NCBI GenBank assembly: GCA_003694425.1
Contig: RFJX01000083.1
Span: forward strand, 1-6,683
Length of the DNA: 6,683 bases
Direction: 5' to 3'
From: Gammaproteobacteria bacterium
GTDB lineage: Bacteria > Pseudomonadota > Gammaproteobacteria > J113
Shown here: piece after piece, positions 1 to 5,717 of the stretch
Layout: each line of letters starts with the position of its first letter
How positions within the stretch are numbered: the stretch's first letter is position 1
Notes under the pieces: model-generated
What the model was told of the DNA's origin: nothing
Seen by the model: the letters and a program-made list of their open reading frames with translations, nothing else
Databases searched by the model: none
Position numbers and translations under genes: made by a program

Positions 1-1
1 G

Positions 2-373
2 ATCCCGATGCTCAACGATTCCCAGCTTGAGGCGGTGCTGGAGGCCGCGGCAGGGGCCGGGGCGCGGGAGGCGGCGTACGTGATGCTGCGCCTCCCGCTG
101 GAGGTGGCCGAACTGTTCCAGGCGTGGCTGGAGGAGCACTTCCCGGAGCGGGCGGCAAGGGTGATGAACCGGGTCCGGGACCTGCGGGGAGGACGTGATA
201 ACGACCCGCGCTTCGGCCACCGGATGCGCGGTGAGGGGGTCTACGCCGATCTCCTGCGCCAGCGCTTTGCCCGCGCCTGTCGCCGGCTGGGACTCAACCG
301 GGACCGGATCCACCTGGACTGCTCGCGTTTCGCGCCCCCGGTGCGACCGGGACAGCAACTGGAGCTGCTGTGA
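2..373 (+). CDS. PA0069-family radical SAM protein, C-terminal part (5' end outside window)
   Basis: The open frame enters from the left edge and ends at TGA 371-373, leaving 123 residues. The first residues read IPMLND, which continues the conserved 'IP.LND' segment at the end of the SPASM-less radical SAM core of PA0069/Rv2578c-type proteins (distant relatives of spore photoproduct lyase). The tail then shows the family-typical RLPLEV..LF..WL segment, the RGGRDNDPRFGHRMRG block (about residues 62-77), a YADL.RQRFA..CRRLGL helix, and a hydrophobic end in LELL. The CxxxCxxC cluster motif would lie upstream and cannot be seen, so activity cannot be judged. An internal ATG at position 8 is not the real start, because family homology continues to the edge. 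The function of the family is not established. It is the first visible gene of the run leading into lipB and lipA, 31 nt before the next gene. The family call comes from remembered motif similarity. Confidence 0.85.
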   Translation: MPMLNDSQLEAVLEAAAGAGAREAAYVMLRLPLEVAELFQAWLEEHFPERAARVMNRVRDLRGGRDNDPRFGHRMRGEGVYADLLRQRFARACRRLGLNRDRIHLDCSRFAPPVRPGQQLELL

Positions 374-404
374 CCGGCGGGCAGACAACCGGAGCAGGAG
401 GACG

Positions 405-677
405 ATGAAGGGAGATACCGGTGATTCACCGCTCCGTTTCCCCTGTGCCTTTCCCATCAAGGCCGTGGGGCGGGGCGGTGAGGATTTCGAACTGCTGGTG
501 GTCGAGCTGGTGCGGCGCCATGCACCCGATCTGGGCGAAGGGGCGGTCAGGAGCCGTCCCAGCCGGGCGGGCAACTACCTCTCGGTGACCGTCACCGTGC
601 AGGCCCGCTCGCGGGAGCAGCTCGATGCCATCTACCGTGAACTGACCGCCTGCGAGCGGGTGATCATGGCCCTGTAG
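405..677 (+). CDS. ybeD: DUF493 / UPF0250 family protein (YbeD-like), lipB neighbour
   Basis: This is a 90-residue protein, the normal length for the family (E. coli YbeD is about 87). Residues 12-19 read FPCAFPIK, the typical opening strand. They are followed by the [12 protein letters not shown] helix region (about 33-43), the [15 protein letters not shown] strand pair (51-65) and an [10 protein letters not shown] helix (71-80), ending with V.MAL as in YbeD. The fold is a small ferredoxin-like, ACT-type domain. Its exact role is unknown, although it is often named a putative lipoate regulatory protein because it sits beside lipB. The start at 405 is chosen because AGGAGG (396-401) lies just upstream, although the spacer is only 3 nt. 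A longer reading from 195 overlaps the upstream gene and has no family support. lipB begins 4 nt after the stop. The assignment is firm; a biochemical function is not claimed. Confidence 0.93.
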   Translation: MKGDTGDSPLRFPCAFPIKAVGRGGEDFELLVVELVRRHAPDLGEGAVRSRPSRAGNYLSVTVTVQARSREQLDAIYRELTACERVIMAL

Positions 678-681
678 GCAG

Positions 682-1284
682 ATGGAGATCCAGGAACTCG
701 GACGCATCGACTACCTCGACTGCTGGCAGGGGATGAAGGACTACACCGCCTCCCGGGGACCGGACGACCCGGACCGGATCTGGCTGGTGGAGCACCCGCC
801 GGTCTACACCCTGGGGCTGGCCGGGCGCACCGAACACCTCCTGGCTCCGGGGGCGATCCCGGTGGTCCACAGCGACCGGGGCGGCCAGGTCACCTACCAC
901 GGCCCCGGCCAGATCGTGGCCTACGTGCTGATCGATCTCGCCCGCAGGGGACGGGGGGTCCGCTGGCTGGTACGGACCCTGGAACAGGTGGTGATCAACC
1001 TGCTTGAGGAGTACGGCATCGGCGCAGAGCGCCGCGAGGGTGCGCCCGGCGTCTACACCGGGGGGGCCAAGATCGCCTCCCTGGGACTGCGGGTGCGGCG
1101 GGGCTGCAGCTATCACGGCCTGGCCCTCAACGTGGACCTGGACCTCGAGCCCTTCAGCCGCATCAACCCCTGCGGCATGCCCGGCCTGGCGGTGACCCGG
1201 CTGGCCGATCTCCGCCCCGGGATCGGAATGGAGGAGGTCCGGGCCGGCCTGGCCGGACACCTGCGAACCGCGCTGGAACCCTGA
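682..1284 (+). CDS. lipB: LipB, octanoyl-[acyl-carrier-protein]:protein N-octanoyltransferase
   Basis: LipB transfers octanoate from octanoyl-ACP to the lipoyl-domain lysine of pyruvate and 2-oxoglutarate dehydrogenases and the glycine cleavage H protein, in the cytoplasm. The 200-residue length is typical. Visible motifs are EHPPVYTLG (37-45), [13 protein letters not shown] (65-77), GAK with the catalytic lysine at K130, SYHGLALN (143-150) and INPCGMPG with the catalytic thioester cysteine at C164. All the expected catalytic residues are present. The ATG at 682 lies 4 nt after the DUF493 stop and has only a poor Shine-Dalgarno sequence, so translation may be coupled to the upstream gene. The gene ends in tandem in-frame stops, TGA then TAG (1282-1287). 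lipA follows after 12 nt, and the two enzymes act in consecutive steps of lipoate assembly. Confidence 0.98.
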   Translation: MEIQELGRIDYLDCWQGMKDYTASRGPDDPDRIWLVEHPPVYTLGLAGRTEHLLAPGAIPVVHSDRGGQVTYHGPGQIVAYVLIDLARRGRGVRWLVRTLEQVVINLLEEYGIGAERREGAPGVYTGGAKIASLGLRVRRGCSYHGLALNVDLDLEPFSRINPCGMPGLAVTRLADLRPGIGMEEVRAGLAGHLRTALEP

Positions 1285-1296
1285 TAGACTGCCGCC

Positions 1297-2247
1297 ATGG
1301 GCGCGATGGACGACAAACGGGGCAGGGCCCAGCGCGGCGCGGCCAAGGTGGCGAAGATCCCGGTGAAGGTGGAACCGGCCGAGGTCCTGCGCAAGCCGCG
1401 CTGGATCCGGGCCAGGGCACCGGCCGGGAAGGAGGTCGAGCGGCTGCGCGGGCTGCTTCGCCGGCAGGGCCTGCATACCGTCTGCGAGGAGGCCGCCTGT
1501 CCCAACCTGGGCGAGTGCTTCTCCGGGGGCACCGCCACCTTCATGATCCTGGGGGACCTGTGCACCCGCCGCTGTCCCTTCTGCGACGTGGCCCATGGTC
1601 GCCCCCTGCCGCCCGATCCGGACGAGCCCGCCCGCCTGGCCGCGGCGGTGGCCGTCATGGGGCTCAGCCATGTCGTCATCACCTCGGTGGACCGGGACGA
1701 CCTGCGCGACGGTGGTGCCGCCCAGTTCCGCGACTGTGTACGGGAGGTGCGCAAGGCGAGGGAAGGGGTAAAGGTGGAGATCCTGACCCCGGACTTCCGC
1801 GGCCGCATGGAGCGGGCCCTGGAGGTGCTGGGAGAGGCGCCGCCGGATGTCTTCAACCACAACCTCGAGACGGTCCCCTCCCGCTACCGCCAGGTGCGGC
1901 CCGGCGCCGACTATCGCTGGTCCCTGGAGCTGTTGCGCCGGTTCGGTGAACTCCACCCCGGGGTTCCCACCAAGTCCGGGATCATGCTCGGGCTGGGCGA
2001 GGAGCCGGAGGAGGTGCGCCAGGTACTGCGGGACCTGCGGGAGCACGGGGTGAGCATGCTCACCATCGGCCAGTATCTGCAGCCCTCGCGGGACCATCTG
2101 CCGGTGCGCCGCTACGTCACCCCGGAGGAGTTCGGCGAGCTGGGCGAGTACGCCCGCGAGCTCGGCTTCCGCTCGGTGGCCAGCGGCCCCATGGTCCGTT
2201 CCTCCTATCACGCCGATCGCCAGGCCGCCGGCGAGGTGGTGCGCTGA
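1297..2247 (+). CDS. lipA: LipA, lipoyl synthase (radical SAM)
   Basis: LipA inserts two sulfur atoms at C6 and C8 of the protein-bound octanoyl chain, using two 4Fe-4S clusters and S-adenosylmethionine. The 316-residue product shows the auxiliary-cluster motif [12 protein letters not shown] (C63, C68, C74), the radical SAM motif CTRRCPFC (C89, C93, C96), the NHNLETVP segment (187-194), [10 protein letters not shown] (226-235), the QYLQPS motif (259-264) and the C-terminal RSSYHAD (301-307), whose serine is known in the family to ligate the auxiliary cluster. Nothing essential is missing. The N-terminal 30 residues are basic and variable, as is common. ATG 1297 is used as the start; a second in-frame ATG at 1306 is equally possible because neither has a clear ribosome site. 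It lies 12 nt after lipB and 9 nt before the DUF218 gene, consistent with one operon. Confidence 0.99.
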   Translation: MGAMDDKRGRAQRGAAKVAKIPVKVEPAEVLRKPRWIRARAPAGKEVERLRGLLRRQGLHTVCEEAACPNLGECFSGGTATFMILGDLCTRRCPFCDVAHGRPLPPDPDEPARLAAAVAVMGLSHVVITSVDRDDLRDGGAAQFRDCVREVRKAREGVKVEILTPDFRGRMERALEVLGEAPPDVFNHNLETVPSRYRQVRPGADYRWSLELLRRFGELHPGVPTKSGIMLGLGEEPEEVRQVLRDLREHGVSMLTIGQYLQPSRDHLPVRRYVTPEEFGELGEYARELGFRSVASGPMVRSSYHADRQAAGEVVR

Positions 2248-2249
2248 GG
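2245..2249 (+). promoter_or_regulatory. Ribosome binding site supporting the TTG start of the DUF218 gene
   Basis: TGAGG overlaps the lipA stop codon and sits 7 nt before TTG 2257. It supports that unusual start: the lipA stop closes the frame just upstream, and the next in-frame ATG would lie inside the second membrane helix. Confidence 0.55.
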
Positions 2250-2256
2250 CAGCGGC

Positions 2257-3015
2257 TTGGACCTCATCACCCTCGGCTATGTCCTCAAGACTCTGCTGCT
2301 GCCTCCGGGACTGTTCTGGCTGGTGCTGCTCGCCGGCCTGTGGCTCCAGCGTCGAAGGCGCGCGATGGGCACCGCGCTGCTCCTTGCCCTGCTGATCGCG
2401 GGCTGGCTGCTCAGCCTGCCCGGCCTGATCCGGCCGCTGGCGGCCACCCTGGAGCGGTATCCGCCGCTGAGTCCCCGGGAGGTGCCGGCCGATGCCGGTG
2501 CCATCGTGGTGCTGGCCGGTGGCTTGCGGCGCAGCGGTGACGGGTACGACCTGAAGACCACCACCCTGGACCGCCTGCGCGAGGGCGCCCGGCTGCACCG
2601 GGAGACCGGCCTGCCCCTGCTGCTCTCCGGCGGAAAGGTCTTCGGGGGCGAAGGACCCGCCGAGGCGGAACTGATGCAGCGGGTGCTCGGAGAGGAGTTC
2701 AACCTGCAGGCCCGCTGGCTGGAACAGGAGAGCCGCAACACCGCGGAGAACGCCCGCTACAGCGCCGCCATCCTGGGCCGCGAGGGGATCGGCAAGGTGG
2801 TGCTGGTGACCCACGCCCTGCACATGCCGCGGGCGGTGGAACAGTTCCGCCGGGCCGGCCTTGAGGTGGTGGCGGCGCCGATCGCCTTCATCAGCACGCC
2901 CCCGGCCGCCCCCTCGCTGTTCGACTGGCTACCCAGCCTGCACGCACTGAACGTCTTCAGCGCGGTCCTGCACGAATACCTGGGGCTGGCCTGGTACCGC
3001 CTGCGCTATCGCTGA
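2257..3015 (+). CDS. DUF218 / YdcF-SanA superfamily membrane protein, ElyC-like
   Basis: The product has 252 residues, close to E. coli ElyC (about 259), which shares the same layout: two N-terminal membrane helices followed by a DUF218 domain. Helix 1 spans about 10-30 and helix 2 about 38-58, separated by the basic turn QRRRR (31-35), so a short cytoplasmic loop and a periplasmic C-terminal domain are predicted. The DUF218 domain shows IVVLAGG (83-89), LLLSGGK (121-127), the E-SRNTAENA signature (about 157-166) and VTHALHMPRA (184-193). ElyC has been linked to peptidoglycan or envelope integrity; the reaction is unknown, so this is a family-level call. The start is TTG, supported by the ribosome site at the lipA stop. 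The gene is 9 nt behind lipA and in the same reading frame, and probably forms the last gene of the operon. It converges with the minus-strand gene that ends 3 nt away. Confidence 0.85.
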   Translation: MDLITLGYVLKTLLLPPGLFWLVLLAGLWLQRRRRAMGTALLLALLIAGWLLSLPGLIRPLAATLERYPPLSPREVPADAGAIVVLAGGLRRSGDGYDLKTTTLDRLREGARLHRETGLPLLLSGGKVFGGEGPAEAELMQRVLGEEFNLQARWLEQESRNTAENARYSAAILGREGIGKVVLVTHALHMPRAVEQFRRAGLEVVAAPIAFISTPPAAPSLFDWLPSLHALNVFSAVLHEYLGLAWYRLRYR

Positions 3016-3035
3016 GCCTCAGCGCCGGCCGGCGC
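3010..3035. repeat. Overlapping palindromes at the convergent gene junction
   Basis: CGCTGAG (3010-3016) and CTCAGCG (3018-3024) form a perfect inverted repeat around one base, and each arm contains the stop codon of one of the two convergent genes. A second, perfect 14-nt palindrome, GCGCCGGCCGGCGC, runs from 3022 to 3035. Either could fold into a short GC-rich hairpin on both strands. There is no T-tract on either side, so a classical intrinsic terminator is not supported. Part of the symmetry arises simply because both genes end in CGC TGA. Confidence 0.45.
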
Positions 3036-3588
3036 GGCTGGCAACGAACAGCAGCGAGAGTGCCGAGAGGAGGAGGATGAGAGAGGGGGGTAACGGGACC
3101 ACGACGCGCTCCAGGTTGATGTTGTAGCCCAGCTCGGGCAGGGAGGCCGGACCGGTGCCGACCTCCGCCACGGCCACCCCGTAGTCACCGGAGGCGGCCA
3201 GGGTGACAGTGAGCCGGGCGTCGCCCCAGGGCCCCGGGACCGCCGGGGTCAGTTCGTCGTCCCCCTTGCCGAGCCAGGTGTGGCTGGCGGAATCGCTGTC
3301 AAGGCTGGTGTAAGCCGTGGTGTCGCTCTCCAGCCCGTCCCAGAGGGCGAACGCCGGATCCATGGAACCCGCCTCCCGGCGCACCGTGATGGTGACGATA
3401 TCACCGGCATTGCCGCTGAAGCTCCAGTAGTCCCAGAAGCCGGGATCCGGCGAGGAATCCTGCCTCACGCTGTCGGAGAAGGTCTGGCCGAAGTCGATCG
3501 GTTGCCAGGAGATGGTCGCCGCAGGGACCCGTGCGGCAGCCGCCAGCAGGAACAGGGTCAGGGCCAGAAGCGGGATACGGGCGGTCAT
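3019..3588 (-). CDS. Exported protein with PPC-like domain and VPLPA-CTERM-type sorting tail
   Basis: The product is 189 residues and cysteine-free. A signal peptide covers about residues 1-24 (TAR, then a hydrophobic run, with a PAA cleavage region). Residues about 27-145 are polar and rich in D, S, T and G. They contain DYWSFSGNAGDIVTITV (53-69), a DPAFALWD strand (77-84) and LTVTLAASGDYGVAV (126-140), the pattern of bacterial pre-peptidase C-terminal (PPC)-like beta sandwiches. The end is tripartite: VPLP (164-167), a hydrophobic segment (about 168-183) and basic RAGRR (185-189). This matches PEP-CTERM/VPLPA-CTERM tails recognised by an exosortase and removed during export. The likely place is therefore the cell surface or extracellular matrix, function unknown. 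ATG 3588 is chosen because AGGGA lies 5 nt upstream; longer readings to 3615 or 3768 lack a ribosome site and would bury the signal peptide. No exosortase gene is in the window. Confidence 0.85.
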   Translation of the reverse strand: MTARIPLLALTLFLLAAAARVPAATISWQPIDFGQTFSDSVRQDSSPDPGFWDYWSFSGNAGDIVTITVRREAGSMDPAFALWDGLESDTTAYTSLDSDSASHTWLGKGDDELTPAVPGPWGDARLTVTLAASGDYGVAVAEVGTGPASLPELGYNINLERVVVPLPPSLILLLSALSLLFVASRAGRR

Positions 3589-3593
3589 CACAT

Positions 3594-3598
3594 TCCCT
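3594..3598 (-). promoter_or_regulatory. Ribosome binding site of the VPLPA-CTERM gene
   Basis: On the minus strand AGGGA lies 5 nt before ATG 3588. It decides the start codon, because the alternative in-frame ATG at 3615 has no comparable site. Confidence 0.6.
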
Positions 3599-3647
3599 GA
3601 TGAAGCAAGATCCATGCGTGATCGACCGATTTCAGGAGAATCAATGG

Positions 3648-3715
3648 ATTGGAGCCGATCCGGATACCGGGGTGTAAAGCCTGCTTTACAGATCACGCCT
3701 ATCCCCGGCTCCAGT
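3648..3715. promoter_or_regulatory. Concentric double inverted repeat with TGTAAA-N6-TTTACA core
   Basis: The inner element, TGTAAAGCCTGCTTTACA (3673-3690), is an 8-bp perfect dyad around a 2-nt centre. An outer pair of arms, 3648-3657 and 3706-3715, is complementary at 9 of 10 positions, with one G-T mismatch at 3649/3714. It shares exactly the same centre of symmetry, 3681.5. The arms are separated from the core by 15 nt on each side that do not pair. The core lies 85-102 nt upstream of the start codon of the VPLPA-CTERM gene, a sensible position for an activator or operator site. TGTAAA-N6-TTTACA is also the consensus of TyrR/PhhR boxes, and TGT..ACA dyads are common for NtrC-type activators; the actual regulator is unknown. 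The element could instead act as RNA or DNA hairpin structure. Confidence 0.55.
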
Positions 3716-3730
3716 TGGTGCGATCCCGAC

Positions 3731-3777
3731 GGCGGTGCGTTCCCGTGACCGCCATGACCGGCTCCCACCGGGCGGTC
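3731..3777. repeat. Two mutually exclusive short hairpins
   Basis: GGCGGT (3731-3736) can pair with ACCGCC (3748-3753), and the overlapping GACCGCC (3747-3753) can pair with GGCGGTC (3771-3777). An inner CCGG/CCGG pair (3758-3761 and 3768-3771) is also possible. The arms are short and in GC-rich sequence, so chance is a real explanation. Confidence 0.25.
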
Positions 3778-3823
3778 GGTTGCCAGTGGAACCCCTGTCT
3801 GATCAGCAAGTTGAAACCACGAG

Positions 3824-3852
3824 GTCGGTCCCGATCCCGAGCGGGGACCGAC
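3824..3852 (-). terminator. Candidate transcription terminator of the xseA-M23-cysK unit
   Basis: A perfect 9-bp GC-rich stem, GTCGGTCCC (3824-3832) with GGGACCGAC (3844-3852), encloses an 11-nt loop about 70 nt past the cysK stop. In the minus direction the stem is followed by a weak T-containing stretch (CTCGTGGTTTCAACTTG), not a strong T-tract. It fits the expected position for termination, but efficiency is uncertain. Confidence 0.4.
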
Positions 3853-3870
3853 AACCCACGCTGCCGGCGC

Positions 3871-3878
3871 GTGTAAAG
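3871..3878 (+). repeat. Second copy of GTGTAAAG, a half-site of the upstream dyad
   Basis: GTGTAAAG recurs here exactly as at 3672-3679, and in both places CCTG follows (immediately in the first copy, after 3 nt in this one). The matching TTTACA half is absent, so this could only be a degenerate half-site or a coincidence. Confidence 0.2.
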
Positions 3879-3921
3879 ATTCCTGACGGGAGGGGGACCA
3901 GTGCCGCCGGGACCCGGTGCG

Positions 3922-4839
3922 TCAGCCGAACAGCCCCTCCACCGAGAGATACCGCTCGCCGGTGTCGTAGCAGAAGGTGAGGATCCGGCTGCCTTCCGGG
4001 ATCTCCGGGAGCTTCTGCGCCACCGCCGCGAGCGAGGCGCCGGAGGAGATGCCGATGAAGATCCCCTCCTCGCGGACGCAGCGGCGGGCCATCTCGAAGG
4101 CGTCGACGGCCTCGACCTGGATGATCCCGTCGAGCAGATCGGTGCGCAGGATGGCCGGGACGAAGCCCGCGCCGATGCCCTGGATCGGATGCGGGCCCTT
4201 TTCGCCTCCGGAGAGCACCGGGGCGGCGGCCGGTTCCACCGCGAAGACCTTCAGATCGGGGAACCGCTCCTTGAGCAGCTCGGCGCAGCCGGTGATGTGC
4301 CCGCCGGTGCCGACACCGGTTATGAGGAAGTCGATCCCCTCCGGGAAGTCCTCCAGGATCTCGCGGGCGGTGGTCTCGCGGTGGACCTCGACATTGGCCG
4401 GATTCTCGAACTGCTGCGGGATCCATGCCTTCTCACCATACTCCTCCGCCAGCTCCAGGGCCCGTTCGATCGCCCCGGGCATCCCCTTCTCGCGGGGGGT
4501 GAGCACCAGTTCCGCCCCGAGCGCCGCCATGTAGCGGCGCCGTTCCAGCGACATCGATTCGGGCATGGTGAGGATCAGCCGGTAGCCCTTGACCGCGGCC
4601 ACCATGGCCAGGCCGATACCGGTGTTGCCGGAGGTGGGCTCGATGATGACGCTGTCCTTCCTGAGGCGGCCATCGCGCTCGGCCGCCTCGATCATGGCCA
4701 GGGCGATGCGGTCCTTGATGCTGGCGCCGGGATTGGCCCGTTCCTGTTTCATCCACACCTCGTGGGTGTCGCCGAACAGGCGGTTGATGCGCACGTGCGG
4801 GGTGCCGCCGATGGTCTCGAGGATGTTGTTCGCCTTCAT
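3922..4839 (-). CDS. cysK: CysK, cysteine synthase A (O-acetylserine sulfhydrylase)
   Basis: This PLP enzyme makes L-cysteine from O-acetyl-L-serine and sulfide in the cytoplasm. It has 305 residues, slightly shorter than E. coli CysK (323). NPGASIKDR (36-44) carries the Schiff-base lysine K42. PTSGNTG (68-74) is the substrate-binding loop, GTGGHITG (177-184) the PLP phosphate cradle and [13 protein letters not shown] (216-228) a CysK-typical block. GISSGA (263-268) contains the serine facing the pyridine nitrogen, and the end reads [15 protein letters not shown]. The [11 protein letters not shown] block and GTGGHITG favour CysK over CysM. The N-terminal segment is IGGTPHVRI where most members have IGNTPLVRL. 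The gene overlaps the stop of the M23 gene by 4 nt (ATGA) and has a strong ribosome site, so it can be translated both by coupling and on its own. Confidence 0.96.
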   Translation of the reverse strand: MKANNILETIGGTPHVRINRLFGDTHEVWMKQERANPGASIKDRIALAMIEAAERDGRLRKDSVIIEPTSGNTGIGLAMVAAVKGYRLILTMPESMSLERRRYMAALGAELVLTPREKGMPGAIERALELAEEYGEKAWIPQQFENPANVEVHRETTAREILEDFPEGIDFLITGVGTGGHITGCAELLKERFPDLKVFAVEPAAAPVLSGGEKGPHPIQGIGAGFVPAILRTDLLDGIIQVEAVDAFEMARRCVREEGIFIGISSGASLAAVAQKLPEIPEGSRILTFCYDTGERYLSVEGLFG

Positions 4840-5717
4840 GGTGTGCTCCCTCCTTTGTCGTTCGGTTGTTGCAGGGATGATACCGCCGTTGCCGGCGCGG
4901 GTGGCAGGAACAGGGCGGGGTCGACCATCGTCCCGTTGAGGATCACGGAGAGATGGAGGTGGGGCCCGGTCACCCTGCCGGTGCTGCCGACCGCTCCGAT
5001 CACCTGGCGGACCGCCACTTCCTGCCCCGGCTTCACGTCGATGCGGCTCATGTGACAGTACATGGTGATCATGCCCTGGCCATGGTCGATGAAGACGGTG
5101 TTGCCGTTGAAGAAGTAGTTGCCGGTCTCGATCACCTTGCCTCCGGCAGCGGCATGGATCGGAGTCCCGTCGGGGGCAGCGATGTCCAGGCCGCTATGGG
5201 GGCGGCGCGGCTGGTCGTTGAAGAAGCGGCGCAGGCCGAAGGGGCTGCTGATCGGGCCCGTCACGGGCCAGGAAAGGCGCAGGGGGACCGTCTGTGCCTC
5301 CCGCCAGTGGCCTTTGGCGGCCCGGATGCGGCGCAGGTCCTCCTTGATCCGCTCGAGGTCGCGCTTGAGGGGATTCACCTTGCGCTTGTTCTTGATGGTC
5401 AGGTGTTGCTCGGCCCAGGTCCTGGGCCGGACCGTGATCGGGAGCTGCGCCCGGAATCCGGTGCCGCTGATCTCGAGGGTATGGATGCCGGGTTTCAGGT
5501 CGAGCGGCAGTCCGACCACGGCGGACCAGTGCTCGCCGTCGCGCAGGACCATGACCCGGTGGCCGCCGAAGCGGGCCAGGGGAGGGGACGCTGCGGGCTC
5601 GAGCGCGACCACCGCCACCCCGCCTGGGTAGGGGGCCGAGGCCAGTGGCAGGGCGAGGAGAGCGGTTGGCCGCGCGAGCAGCGCCAGCAGGGCGCCGAGG
5701 AGGGCGATAGGTCTCAT
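4836..5717 (-). CDS. Exported M23-family zinc metallopeptidase (peptidoglycan endopeptidase)
   Basis: The 293-residue product begins with a hydrophobic signal sequence (about 1-28, LPLASA at the probable cleavage region). Residues about 30-100 form an all-beta N-terminal module of the Peptidase_M23_N type ([19 protein letters not shown], then PGIHTLEI). A highly charged helix follows at about 108-140, rich in K, R, E and L. The LytM/M23 catalytic domain spans about 150-270: HSGLDIA (zinc ligands H174 and D178), YCHMS (H222) and GPHLHLS (H253 and H255), all the expected residues. Such enzymes cut peptide cross-links in peptidoglycan or help activate other cell-wall hydrolases in the periplasm. 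The last 20 residues are low-complexity. ATG 5717 is chosen because it overlaps the xseA stop as ATGA and opens the signal peptide; the frame continues open upstream but only antisense-like shadow sequence lies there. Its own stop overlaps the cysK start. Confidence 0.95.
   Translation of the reverse strand: MRPIALLGALLALLARPTALLALPLASAPYPGGVAVVALEPAASPPLARFGGHRVMVLRDGEHWSAVVGLPLDLKPGIHTLEISGTGFRAQLPITVRPRTWAEQHLTIKNKRKVNPLKRDLERIKEDLRRIRAAKGHWREAQTVPLRLSWPVTGPISSPFGLRRFFNDQPRRPHSGLDIAAPDGTPIHAAAGGKVIETGNYFFNGNTVFIDHGQGMITMYCHMSRIDVKPGQEVAVRQVIGAVGSTGRVTGPHLHLSVILNGTMVDPALFLPPAPATAVSSLQQPNDKGGSTP
4849..4855 (-). promoter_or_regulatory. Strong ribosome binding site of cysK inside the end of the M23 gene
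   Basis: AAGGAGG on the minus strand ends 9 nt before ATG 4839. It is the best Shine-Dalgarno match in the window and lies in the last codons of the upstream gene. It suggests that cysK is expressed more strongly than the genes before it. Confidence 0.75.

Larger units (their letters stand above)
3589..3921. other. 333-nt non-coding region between cysK and the VPLPA-CTERM gene
   Basis: This is the only sizeable gap in the window. It holds the downstream region of cysK and the upstream region of the VPLPA-CTERM gene, both minus strand. Small open frames cross it, but none has a family signature. It is rich in inverted repeats: the concentric dyad at 3648-3715, competing hairpins at 3731-3777 and a 9-bp stem at 3824-3852. 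I could not find a convincing sigma-70 (-35/-10) or sigma-54 (-24/-12) promoter at a usable distance from ATG 3588. Confidence 0.7.

Noticed and set aside
195..404. Longer DUF493 protein starting at 195
   Set aside because: The extra 70 residues overlap the radical SAM gene in another frame; family length and the AGGAGG site support the start at 405.
664..2823. 719-codon open frame on the minus strand opposite lipB, lipA and the DUF218 gene
   Set aside because: It is antisense to genes with clear catalytic motifs, its translation is low-complexity (rich in Q, G, H, A) with no recognisable domain, and long antisense frames are expected in GC-rich codon usage.
3604..3619. Sigma-54-like sequence on the minus strand (ACGCATGGATCTTGCT)
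   Set aside because: The -12 part (TTGCT) fits, but the -24 GG is CG, and a transcript from it would begin at about 3593, inside the ribosome site of the VPLPA-CTERM gene.
3654..3668. GG-N11-GC on the minus strand as another sigma-54 candidate
   Set aside because: Spacing is one base too long and the flanking bases do not resemble TGGC or TTGC.
3673..3690. Naming the dyad as a TyrR or PhhR box outright
   Set aside because: The sequence fits the consensus, but no aromatic amino-acid gene is nearby and no regulator gene is in the window, so only the dyad itself is reported.
3589..3768. Longer start (to 3615 or 3768) for the VPLPA-CTERM protein
   Set aside because: It would place up to 60 non-hydrophobic residues before the signal peptide, lacks a ribosome site, and would cover the dyad region with coding sequence of no known family.
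3901..5055. 384-codon open frame on the plus strand opposite cysK
   Set aside because: Same reason: it mirrors cysK, has no domain signature, and crosses the cysK terminator side and the M23 gene.
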